From NCBI GenBank assembly GCA_947247005.1, contig OX365944.1, positions 59,006,096-59,070,095 of the forward strand: DNA of 64,000 nucleotides, in the 5' to 3' direction. The translations under genes and the position numbers were made by a program. This DNA comes from Spisula solida. Lineage: Eukaryota > Mollusca > Bivalvia > Venerida > Mactridae. The notes beneath the pieces were generated by a model. The model did no database searches, was not told the origin of the DNA, and was given only the letters and a program-made list of their open reading frames with translations. Positions 23,223 through 35,200 of the stretch are shown piece after piece. The first letter of the stretch is position 1. The number at the start of each line of letters is the position of its first letter.

Positions 23223-23570
23223 TCCTGAGATCGTGTGTAAATAATGATTTCTCTTCTTTATCGAAGGCCGTTTTCTAGTTTCTGTCTGTGCAAGGTTATG
23301 TCGTCAAACCGGGTTTTACGCATTTTGTGAACATTCTATGCTCGACACAGGCGACATTGTGTACTTGTATTGATAAAAGTTGTATTTTTTATGTATAATA
23401 TTATATTGTCTTGAAGTGTGCAGTACAAATTAAATGATTGTATTCGGCTTGTTTAAAATATTGGACATAATGTTGAGTTGGGTATATGAGGGCCAGTCAT
23501 AAAGAAAGACCCCTGTCTTATGTATTCATAGTATAGATGTGAAAGATATTTTATCGGGTCGAATCCCTTT
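23223..23570. repeat. Long inverted repeat, right arm
   Basis: Reverse-complement partner of 22478-22826, one base shorter. Near-identity over about 350 bp implies a recent origin or continuing gene conversion between arms. No open reading frame of note. Confidence 0.95.
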
Positions 23571-23599
23571 GGTTTCAATTGGAAACCACAGGGATATAA

Positions 23600-24280
23600 C
23601 TCATTCAGCTAAACATCATGTCCTAAATAAATTATCATAGATAATATAGTGCATGTTTTTTACTCAATGAGCCGTATCCCTGTGCTGAAAACTGGATCGA
23701 CTTTGCATCCGGGTTTTATTTTATAACATGCGATTTTTGTGCGTGGGTGTTTGTTCAAACATGTAGGATCTATCGTGCGCTTTGGATAATGCTATCTTTT
23801 TGCCGATGCAAACTTTTTTTACAACCGTTAAATGGAGTTTGATATTTAATGTTCAAGGATTCATTACAACTTTCATATGCAATTTGCTGAATTCGGAAAA
23901 TGTCCATACGATTCAAATTGCATATAGACTTGATAAACAATGGCAATATTCGTAGTTACAACCAAATACATGTATCATACGTGTTTTCATTATAAACACA
24001 GTTACATTTAGTCATAACAACAATTCATCATAGACTTCGGATATTTCGAGCACCTGGCTTAACTCGAGCATTTGGCTTGTCCCGATGGGTCCTCGAGATA
24101 ACGAGGTTTTACTGTATATATGATTATTTTTATATTTTGTAAAGGAGCCGGATTTATTTAAGTTGCAAAACTTGTTTTCCAATTGTATAGCATTAGTAAT
24201 AATACACACATACATGTTGAAAATGTGTCGATTTCCATCTTGAATCTTCCATAAAAAACCTTACAATTTGTAGACACAAT
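23600..24280. other. Spacer upstream of MRE11
   Basis: No gene was recognised. It includes the right terminus of the CAGTAAAACC element near 24114. Short open frames here have no supporting features. Confidence 0.5.
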
Positions 24281-24290
24281 TTATACAGTA

Positions 24291-25458
24291 TAGCGGGTAT
24301 ATTTCACAGGATCCATTATTCGCATTTTCTGGATCCTTTTGAACTCATGGTGTCTTGATTTCGCGCAAACGACCCCGACCGCGAATTTAAAACCGTGTTG
24401 GTAAATATGAAATGGGAGGTTACACCTTGGAAAAAACTGAAATTGATTGCTGAACACAGCAATTTATAAAGCTTAAATGCAATATTGTAAGAAAACCGGG
24501 TGTAATGACGATTAAATTGTTCATTAAATGTCGATTAATTGCGAACATATGTACGTTTCACAAGTCCCATATTGCTATCACAGTCCATTCTGAATAATTA
24601 ATTAAACAAGTCCGACAATTTAGAACCGATGAAACGCTATGTTATTATTTTTCTGGCACGCACAATCAAATCAACAGTTCACATATGCAGGAATATATTA
24701 CGTCATTGTGTCCGAGTTACTTAAAGCGTTTGATCTTGTTGGGGCGCACAGGGAAACTCTTTGGTATACAGGGTCTAATAAGAAGTCAGCCGTATTTATA
24801 AGACTATTTAACCCCCTGTCCATGATTTATTTATGCTCCCCATCAGTATAACATATAAGGGCGTGTGCTTCTTTCTTTCCAAATTTGATGATTCGTAAAC
24901 GATTTACGGTATTTACAAATTACACAGTAAGAGTATTTATTTTATTCATAAATCGCTCGTTTCAACAGTAATTTTGAACGGTTTGTTTGTTAGCCGAGTT
25001 AACTATCATTATAAAATGAAAACAAACAAATACTTTTTTGGCAAACATTTACACATTTTGCGAACAAAATCGTTAAGTTTAACAAGTTTATTGCACCTGC
25101 TTAACACCTTTTAACGTTGAGAAAACATGATGCACGTATGATATTTGATACAAATGCGTAGAGTTTAAACACATTTTTACACGAATCTAATTTCGAATTA
25201 TAGTTTGTGATTTATTATAAGTTGTTGTCTTATTGCCGTATTTTAGCGTATTTTGCTAAACCCAAGTACTTCTTGCAAAGTCATTGGGTCAATGTTGTTT
25301 TATTTATTGTTGCTCCATCACATGTTTTTAATCATGAATTGTTCTCTTTCTGAAATTTGTATATTTACGAGGTGAATATTTCGTGGGGTTTAGATTTCGA
25401 GCTATCGATGTTGACTGCGAATTTAGCGAAAATTAAACCCTGTGAAATATACCCGCTA
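24291..25458. mobile_element. TA-flanked element with TAGCGGGTATATTTCACAGG ends
   Basis: TAGCGGGTATATTTCACAGG opens at 24291. Its exact reverse complement, CCTGTGAAATATACCCGCTA, closes at 25458. TA sits on both sides. Length is 1168 bp. Phrases such as TTTCGTGGGGTTTAGATTTC lie near the right end. No transposase frame was seen. Confidence 0.8.
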
Positions 25459-25617
25459 TACAGTAATAAATTGTTCATAATGTGACTAATGTGTTTTTTA
25501 AGTCTACAAACTGTAAGAGAAGATCCCAAAATTGATACTGAGTGTATGCATAATGGGACGGAGAGCTAAATGGACACAGTGTTTCTTTCGACTTTTGGGG
25601 AAAGGGGTCCGACGGCA

Positions 25618-26035
25618 GTGATTTTTTTTGCCTCTTTGGGAAAGGGTCCGGGTCCGTTCAGATTGGGAATTTTCGTGTCGTGACAACTTAAAATTGGGAA
25701 TTTCCATGAAGCAGAAAGGCTATATAAAACAGAAAAAGAGATTACATCTGAATGAAAAATTAATGCGCGGAAAAGCTGAAAGGGGAATTTTCACTTATTG
25801 TTAAATTCTCCTTAAATGACTAGTATGATTGTTTATTGCATTTGGGGGTGTTTTAAGCATGGGAGGTCAAAACACAATTTCAATCCATTCTGTATTCCAG
25901 TGATTTTTTTTCGCTTCTTTGGGAAAGGGTCAGAGTCCGTTCTGATTGGGAATTTTCGCGCCGTGACAACTTGAAATTGGGAATTTTCATGAAGCAGAAA
26001 GGCCAAATAAAACAGAAAAAGAGATTACATGTGAC
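25618..26035. repeat. Direct repeat with TTGGGAAAGGGTC blocks
   Basis: Blocks at 25618-25745 and 25900-26035 are direct copies of about 130 bp, sharing the opening CAGTGATTTTTTTT, then TTTGGGAAAGGGTC, ATTGGGAATTTTCG and ending AACAGAAAAAGAGATTACAT. Related fragments occur at 26270-26320 and 35690-35890, so this is an interspersed family. Confidence 0.75.
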
Positions 26036-26324
26036 AGTTTACTGGTTTCTGTAAACTTATATGCTTGACCTCTTGTAAAAAATGTTCATAACTTTGTCAT
26101 TTATGTCCGATTTTGAAATATTTTTTTTTTAAATGTTCATTGGGAATTTCTCCTAATTTGGGAAAGTAAAGCCTTTTTCAAATTGGGAAGGTACCATTTA
26201 CCGGTAGCAAACAAAGAAGGAAAAAAATCACTGTATTCCTTTATCAACATACTTTACTTTATTTATGTGGGTAAAAAATGAGCAAGACTCCAAGGGGAAA
26301 ATTAAGAAATATTTGGGGAACTAG

Positions 26325-26580
26325 AGCTGTCGCCATTCGGCAGACTAATATACCCCCGCTGGCAAAGGGCCATAATTCTGCCAAAATTCATCACAGCGCA
26401 AATTCCTTTCTTCGTGCACACCTATATGTTGAGGTTGTTCATCTGTGAAAGTTTGAGCGAAATCCTGCCAAAACTGTAAGAGTTGCATCCACAAGAATAC
26501 GTCTACGAACAGACAGACAAACGGATAGACGGACAAGCTGAATCCAGTATACCCCCTTACAACTCGTAGTGCGGGGTATA
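26325..26580 (-). repeat. Interspersed repeat with GTCT/GTCC-type tract, copy 2
   Basis: Reverse-strand copy of the family at 8437-8757, sharing the phrases AGAGCTGTCGCCATTCGGCA and CATCTGTGAAAGTTTGAGCG with small differences. It is directly followed, after a short link, by the SINE at 26618. Confidence 0.8.
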
Positions 26581-26617
26581 AAAATATATACTCTGCGGAG
26601 AGGGAAAAGGGGCCTAT

Positions 26618-26985
26618 ATGGGTGGCATGGTGGTCGAGTGGATAACGCACTTGACTACTGATCGAGAGGTCCCTGGTTCGAATCTCGGCCGGGACACTTG
26701 GTCATTTCTGAAACGCTTTTCAGTGTTTCCCACCCATCTAGAGATGAACTGGTTGGAAACCCAGAGGTAGTCTCGCATGTATCAGTGCTATACACTGGGC
26801 ATGTTAAAGAACCAAGGAGTCTATTCGGAACGAGCTAGGGTAACGCACCCGGATTCCTTGTATCACAACTCTTTCTTCTACTCGCTGTCCCTTCAGCAAA
26901 AAAACAGGACCCATTGGAAATAAGTGCTTGCACTTTCATGGGTTATCCTTGACGGAAAGGCCTAAATAATTACATATCTCAATAT
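26618..26985 (+). mobile_element. tRNA-derived SINE, copy 1
   Basis: The head is tRNA-like: box A-like TGGTCGAGTGG near 26631 and box B GGTTCGAATC near 26673, with CCGGGACA closing the acceptor-like region. It is followed by a body with AGATGAACTGGTTGGAAACC and GGAGTCTATTCGGAACGAGC. A decayed copy at 43700-43960 keeps the same order. The body is shared rather than a 3' CCA, so it is a retroposon and not a tRNA gene. Confidence 0.8.
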
Positions 26986-27519
26986 ATTTGAGCCAAAAAA
27001 AACCACTGGGAGACAACTAAATTATTAACACAAATTGCTGTTTTTAATGTCACAGCATGTAAATGTTTCCAAAGTTACAGGTTCTGAATTTCAGATAATT
27101 TTCATCAAATTCCACATTGTCAAAACTTGGACTCATACATAGCTAGACATGCTTGCTGTCTCATTAAGTCATAGTGGCGGCTTTTTTAATTTCTGACCTG
27201 AGCTGCAATTTAATGTATATGGTACGCGTCAAATTGGTTTGACTAATACATAGCCAGTTGAACGATGAAATAAGATCAGTACCATCAATTGACTCCTCCG
27301 CAAGCAACTGACAACTCTTCCACCACATAGAAGATATGATTGCAGTCAATATCACGGAAGAACGCAACCCGTCCAATAAAAATCTTAATATTTGAAATAT
27401 TGCATTTTATTCTACAATGCCACTTCCGAAGCTTGATACCGATGGCGAGAAAATATATGCAATTTTCAAGTTAAACATATTATTTTGGCAAAACTATCGT
27501 CGCGATTATACTCTATACT

Positions 27520-28319
27520 TAGTCCAAGGTCTTTGACGATGATCATTCCATTTCATCGTCAAAGCCGTTTGTTCTTTGAAACCTAACAGCTCTACGGCTC
27601 AGTTTGAGTCGCGTTCGTTTTATGACAAAACGCACGTTTTGAACTAAATAATCATTGACACCCTATCAATTGGAGCATATTCTATCAGTATACCCCCAAA
27701 AACAAAATGTTTTGCAAGAAATACCATTAATTCCGTCGATTGTTTCAAACCAGTACAATTTCACTGTTTTCGTTTACGATCGCCATTTATTTGAATGGGA
27801 TTATAACAAAAGTGTTCCGAAACGAACCACGTGATCAATGTTTTGATTGTCGGCTGCGTAAATTGCAATATTTATTTGTGTAAATGGGAGTTACATGATT
27901 TATAGCAAAAATAACGTGTTTGTTTCTTATGTAAAGGTATATCTAAAGGTTTTGTTTAATTTTAAGACGTTTTCGACCATGTTTCAAGAAATAACGGATT
28001 TTTCGAAAACGGCTCTCGCACGCATCTGCGATAAATTAATTATTCAAAATGGCCACGGGAGCTGATCAAACCCGGAATTAAATAAACTTTAAGCAATATA
28101 TGATTATCAGTAGGTGTTACATTGACTGTTTTAAGACAAAACACTTGAAAAATATTACATTTATGCGTAAATTATAGTTTTTGGACGATTTTTGAACAAT
28201 GAACATGCATTTTAGGCGTTAAGCTTAAACAGTTGATTATTGAAGAGGGTAATTCCATAACTAAAAGGCCGACACGTCAGTGTAAATAAAAGACCATTTA
28301 GTTATGGTATCCAGAACTA
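27520..28319. mobile_element. 800-bp element with 9-bp target duplication
   Basis: The element starts TAGTCCAAGGTCTTTGACG and ends ATGGTATCCAGAACTA. The 9-mer CTCTATACT stands directly on both sides (27511-27519 and 28320-28328). A 9-bp duplication suggests a Mutator-like mechanism. The terminal inverted match is only a few bases. The same two end sequences, in inverted order, bound the 5 kb element at 45840-50834. Confidence 0.75.
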
Positions 28320-28329
28320 CTCTATACTA

Positions 28330-29253
28330 TGCTCTATACAGTATATGGCGAATACACCATTGTACACTGCGAGTTCTAACAGTCAAGCTTCATGCATCCT
28401 ACCTAAAATGATGCACGCGCAACTCGCCCAGTTGAAACTAGTCAAACCATTTTGACGCAATCTATACAGGGATGCCCGTAGTGGCTGGACCGTCAGAATT
28501 TTAAGCAGCCACTTGCAGACAGCTTAACTGTCTAAGTTGAAACATGCACAAAGGCGTAACACTGGAGGTATACCGGTGACAAATCAGCATACACAATCTA
28601 GTCCTCCTACTGGCATCTATGGCCTAAATTTTATTCTTTTTAAAAATAATGATTCATTGATTGTCAAACTAAAAAGTTCAAACTGAAAGTAGACTGTGAC
28701 ACCGTCACATGAGCAGTCGTGACATGACAGATAGCCAGCAAAACGTGGGAACACTGTTCCAAAAACACTTAAAATTAAACAAAATAAATAGATCTATGTA
28801 ACTGATTATAAATATATCCTAGAATGAAGTAAAAAGAATTAAAAGTTTCAACTCACATTTCTAGTAATTTGCACAATATGCAAGTTCGCACGACGCGGGA
28901 AATATCGCATTCGGTCAGATTCGGACTTTTTCTTCTTCCGCTTCCGGTTTGTTGGGAATCACCATAGCGATTGTTTCAACAAGACCATTAGAGTAGTGTA
29001 TAGTTGTAGAATTTACCCTTATGCGTATGGATTCATTGATGTGACCTATATCTGAATAGAGGGAAGTGGAATTCTGTCTCGTTTTGTCATTAATAGACAA
29101 ATGACGACAGAATTTAACTAAGTAACGATACAGATATTGTTTAGTTATCGGTTGTTTTGATTTTTTTTTTTCTTCTTCCAATTAAAGAGCAGGAGTCCTA
29201 CCGGACTGTATAAAGCTCACACTCAAGTTAATAAACACAGTGAAAAAGACAAA
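28330..29253. other. Upstream region of CFAP96
   Basis: No confident gene. The CFAP96 promoter and 5' UTR should lie in the last few hundred bases. An 88-codon open frame on the - strand (29181-28915), starting MEEEKKKSKQ, has no family I recognise and may be chance. Confidence 0.45.
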
Positions 29254-32200
29254 ATGGGTGAAAAGGGAGGCAAAGGAGATATGGACAGGGTGGGCCTGTT
29301 TCAGGAAATGGGATATATTTCAATAAATGACAGATATAAGAAACCTGGAAGTGGTAAGCATGATTGTTTTTTGACAATATTTCTATTTTGAGAACTACAA
29401 CCACTAAATTGACTAATTTAAAGTTATGACCCGCTATATTGACGCGCCTCGACAAAAACCTCTCTCGTTATGGTGGCTGCAACCGGCACTGCTTTGAAAA
29501 TCACCAGAAAAAGTAACAGGTCATGTTTTGACAATGCATTTAAAAGGAGTTGCATCTGATACCATAGTGGAGAAGCTTGTTAAGCTGATGACTGTGAGGG
29601 ACTTGATCAAACGCTTTACTACACAATCACTAGGTCTGCTGACTATATCCGTATTTGCCTACAATTGAATGCAGAAAACGTATTATGACCTATTTTTGTA
29701 AGGTATTGTCTTAAACATTAACCTACCTACAAAATGTTTGCTTTCGGTCCAGCAGGAGATCCAAGATTTGAGTGAATCCTGACAGAGATTTGTTCTCATA
29801 TGGCCTGTCGGTGACCCGCTATCTAGTTAAAAAATGGTTACCAAATGTCTATTTGACTGGTACCCTCATGGTATTGAAAGATAGATATGTGGAGGTAGTA
29901 TGTACTTTTTACTCAGAAATTAGGTGTCTCATTTATATATACCAAAATGGCTAATGGTCCCTTTCAATAAGGGTAAAGTTAGTAAACTTAGGAGAAAGCC
30001 TATGGCTGGTGTGGGGTTTGAATCACCCATTATACTAGGGTAATGCTCTACCTACTGAGCTATAACTGAGTGATTGACCAACCTGACATCACTACAGGGT
30101 TGACACTACAATAATCAGTCTTTACCTTATACATTGTCATTAGTTTTCTCCTCAATTTTGTTGATAATTGTATTAATGTTATCTTTAAAAATCATTTTTT
30201 TACAGTTCAGTTCAATGAAGCTTCAACGAAAGGTAAACAGATGCTTCCAGGAGGCAGTAAAACTAGATCTGCCCTTCAGGCTGGGTATTTCAATGATAAG
30301 TTTGCCCGAGTTCTTGAAGAAGAAGCATTTAGTGATCCTATCAAAGTAAGAAGACAAGGCAGGTTAAAAGAAGCACAGAAGAATATTGGGAAAGCATTTT
30401 TACCGAGCAGTGGAGACAAGAAAATGTTTGTACCATTCCTACTTTCTATCAAATATAGAATAGTACATGCTTTTCTATCCAAACTTGAATAATAAATTTG
30501 AATTAGATTAATCAATTATTGAATAGAATCTATAATACATAAATTAACTAAGAATAACAATCACAAAAGGTTTCTTGATATTTTTCATTGGCCCCTAGAA
30601 ACTTTATTGTAGAATAGTTTTTATTTCAATTAAGAAAAAACATTTATACATGTACAGTACAACCCCTCCAGAGCGACCCTCTGTAGAGAAACAACCTCTC
30701 TACAACAACACTTTCCCTTAGGTGATATTTACACTTAATTTATCCCCTGTAGAGCAACAACCTCTACACATGGCCAATATTTGCAGCTCCAAAAGGGTGT
30801 TGCTCTACAGAGGTTGTACTGTACATTATAAATGTATTGAAAATTGCCTTGTATTGGTATTTTTATACCCCTTACAACTTGTTGTTCAGGGGTATAATGA
30901 ATTCAGCTTGTTTCATGAGTCAGAGTGACATCGTTTTTAGTGCTACTTACAAGTGTTTATTTTATTTTGTTTTCTTTAGGTCTGGTTTAGGCAATCACTA
31001 TGGTACTCTCAGTGGACCAATATCAGCATTCAGTCCGGTCGGAAAGCCTGGTAAAGAAAGGAAAGGAGATGGTAAAAATGTATTGACAAGTCCTGGCAAA
31101 CGAGGAACAGGTTTTGGGTATGTATAGTCACACACATTGATATAGATCTGTCAGTTGGTTATACATTAACAGTTGTATGAGACATAATTGCCAGTTTTAA
31201 TCTGACTGCGAGCAGATACAAAGTCCAATAATTGCAGCCTCAGGCTGGTCATTACATTATGTTTAGCTGTTTATGTTATAATGAGTGTTGTAACATGTAC
31301 ACAGAACCAATCAGTCTTAATCAATTATCATTTTGTGTAATTAGTGTATTCACTAAAACGCAATGTGAAGCATGTATGGACTTATATCATATATATGGAT
31401 TTATCTTGTCAAGTGTGCAGCTGTGATGTTTTAGAACCATGATCACTTAAAAGTTATCAGGCTATCATTATGAAATTATTATTGGTGCACAATGTTCCAC
31501 AAACAACATTTTCACTTAGTAGACAATTCTATTGTGATAATAATGCATGGCTATGAGTAAAAGTAAAACACACAGATCAGATAATTTAAGCTTGAAAATG
31601 TATTTAAATTGTTTGGTGAGTATGTTTCTTTCATACTATTCAGAATTGGCCATAATTCTTATTATTGATACAAAATTTTGGGATTTCAGCTATGTTGCAG
31701 TTACTATAGGAAAGTACCCTAACTATCAAGGGGACCCCTTTGATGTCCATAAAGAAATCAACAGGGTTGGTTTAATAATTTCCAGAGTTCCCTAAATTTC
31801 TGTTGCATTCTATTGCATTTACTGTTGAGCTTGTTTTCTTATTCTTGGTTACAAGCGTTGTCATTAACCCTTGTCACTTACCATTGTGTTGTTGATTGTA
31901 CGACTTACTGACTCAAAAAGAGCATTGGAAACATTTACTGTTCAATTTGTATTTAACCTGAAAGTTCTTTGCTGGATGCACTAGTGTAGTAATGATTTGA
32001 AGTTTGACAAATAAGCGTGTTTATGAAAGTTAAAGAAAGTAGCTATTTTATGTTTCAGCCAGAAAAGTGAATGTGTGATTAAATTATTAAAACATTATAT
32101 TTGTGACTTTCCACATTAAATTTGTACGTTGGATTTATTAAACTTGTTAAAGAAAATTTGATAAAATGCTAAACAGAGCCCCGTAGACTGTTGATATTTA

Positions 32201-35200
32201 CTGAATGACTTATGATTTGTATCTTCTAATATTTGCCAAACAGTGAAACTCATTGCACTATCTGTACCCATAACAAGATGCTACATGCATATCCACGATA
32301 TTCGATAAGAGTTTAAGGTTTTGTTATATTTTGAGATCAGTTTGTTGTACAAGATACATGTTGTGAATCAGCTGAGTGCTTTGATGTTTGCACATTGTTC
32401 CTGTTTTATGCATTGTTTGTTCATGACTCACATTTAAAAACTAAACCTGTGTTGAGTTCAAATGCATCTTAAATTTGGAGTTTCAACCACATATAAAACT
32501 ATTTTGTAGTAATGCTTTTAGTTTATTATGTTTATTTTAAAATAAGTATCTAATGTACTAGTAGTCACAGGTTGTTATTAAATGAGAGTCATTTTGTGTA
32601 CCTTTACCAACACTGTCACTGTCATACTTTGATCAATTCATGTTTCTCTTATTTCCAATTATCAAAAATTGGTAATTGTTAGATTTTTCATCACAGGGTC
32701 CCCTGTCAAAATTTGAATGCCTGTTTATGAGAATCACACAGAGATCTAGTTCTTTGTGTGGCTCCCACCGGGACTTGAAAGTCATCCAGTTCTTGTGTGG
32801 CAGAGATTGGACCCTGTGGTCATCAAGAAACAAAATCCCTTCATATTTTGATGGGATCTGCAAGTTCTGTGTCAGGGATTTTTTCAAAGGTTGTGGGAAG
32901 TGGCCTTGTCTTTAAATTTGGGGGAAATAATTGTAAATTGAATTAAGGGGAAAACTGCATGATTTTAAAGAATTTTGAAGAGAAGTCGCCTGTTAACAGC
33001 CCTGTATGTATAATAAAAATGTTGAATATTGTCAAATCAGTAATTGAAACATGAAAATTGATCATCATGTATGTTGACCTTGTGAGTACTTGTCAGAAGC
33101 TTGTGTTTGACTATTTTTGTGGCATATTCTAATTAACAGCTTTGTTGGTGTAACTATTGGTAAATATCCTGACTACCAAGGTGAACGTTATGACAGGGCA
33201 CGGGAATTAATAAAGGTTTGGATAACACAAAAAACACTTTATGATTTATCACTACTTCACTAGCAATTTTTCTGCTTTCATATAAAACATGAATAAGAAC
33301 TAAGGCATTAGTCTTAGCCAAGTTTTGATTTGTTTTATTTAATAATGACCATTGAAGATGCCCTCTTTAAGTATTTGCTGAAGGCAGATAAGTTTGTTTA
33401 TATCACAGTTCACTATGCTCCACTTTTACTTTTTATTAAATCAGTATAGCAATATTCTGATAGCCACATTAACTTAACATCATTATTATGGACATTTATT
33501 AGATTGGACAAAAGTTTCAAATTTAAGAATTACAAGTTAAAAAAAAGTTGAGTTACCAATTTTCGAGGGCTGCTTTCTGCAGCCCAGTCAAGCTTTGACA
33601 TTTTAACTTTAACAAGTTGAAATACATTTTAGTAAAACATTTTCCAATTCAAAATGAATGAAGTTTAACTGTTAAAATGATATGCATACGGTACACATCT
33701 AATAAAATGCATGCTATGAAGTTTTTTTTATAAATTCATGAAGATAAACATTCTTGTTTTGTTAATACAGAAAGATGCAGCGTCACATAAAAATGCTACA
33801 AAGGGAGGTCCATTCAAGTTAAATATGCATCCTAGAGCATATTTTGATGGAAATCCATACAATGGCGATAAATTACCTAAAAGAAGTGGCTCTGCTACGT
33901 TACCAACTAAAAAAGATGATTCCAAACCATTTAAACCTAGTTCACCGGGTAAAAAGGTTAGTATTGTTTGCCATTTTTTGGCTTACGTTTGAGTTAATGA
34001 CGGAGAGGTTGTCATGAATATTAATCACACCAGTCCTGTAATTTTACTTAGATATTATGTTAAATAGGTTTTGCCTTCACTGTTCGATTTGTTTTGGTCT
34101 TTTTGCTTACATGTCTGTCATTAGAGACATATGTCTGATATCAGCTTCTATGACTCACCATGTAAAATCCTATCAGAAACATTACATTTACCTTTAACTA
34201 GATCTCATGATTTAGTGATATGACAGTATTTATAAGTGTTATTAATCTTAAAGCTATCTATTTTCTGTTGTAAAACTTTGAATTAAAATACTGACTAACA
34301 GAGCATTCTAACGCTTGTGTGCCAGATATTGTAATTGGTAACAAATCTGTGACGTAACTCTTGATTGTTATTATGACTAATTTTTTAGTACAAAGTGTTT
34401 GATAACTATAAAAGCACCAAACTAAGTGCCATATTAGTAGCATATCAACTATTCAGACTTTTAAATTTCCACATTATGACTTGCCATACTTACCTAAATG
34501 CCTTATTTCTATGTTACAGCCTGGTGGTGCAAAGATTGGTACATTTGAAAACTATCCAACACATTCTGTAGATCCATACAAGGTGAAAGTTAATCGTCCA
34601 ATCAATGTAGTGAATAAAAGTGGAAGAATATTCATGCCTTCCCAGGGACCCAAGAGTACTCCAATGGTGTCAATTATTAACCAGAATGTTATGAAGTACG
34701 TAATTCTACAAATTTATTTTATATTTTTGTCTCATTTTTTTGCCACACTCTGATGTGATTTCAATTGGTGAATAAATGTTGTTCACTGATGTGATTTCAA
34801 TTGGTGAATAAACGCTGTTCACTGATGTGATTTCAATTGGTGAATAAACGCTGTTCACTGATGTGATTTCAATTAGTGAACAAATGCTGTTCACTGATGT
34901 GATTTCAATTGGTGAACAAATGCTGTTCACAGATGTGATTTCACTTGGTGAATAAATGCTGTTCACTGATGTGATTTCAATTGGTGAATAAACGCTTTTC
35001 ACTGATGTGATTTCAATTGGTGGATAAACGCTGTTCACTGATGTGATTTCAATTGATGAGCAAATGCTGTTCACTGATGTGATTTCAATTGGTCTGTGTC
35101 AGCTTTATAGTGAAAGCTTGCATTATTTGTAACTGTCATGATAGCTTATAACATGCCAGCAACAATTAAAGCTTAGGATATGCACTTAATGTAAGTTTTC

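Larger units (their letters stand above)
21522..24114. mobile_element. Inverted CAGTAAAACCTCG termini spanning the MRE11 5' region
   Basis: CAGTAAAACCTCG at 21522 and its reverse complement ending at 24114 are both flanked by TA (21520-21521 and 24115-24116). Repeated TTCGAGCA/CTCGAGCA phrases lie just inside each end. These are pogo/Tigger-type termini. They may be the two ends of one 2.6 kb element or ends of two separate insertions; the interior includes the inverted repeat at 22478-23570 and the predicted MRE11 5' exon. No transposase frame was seen. Confidence 0.6.
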
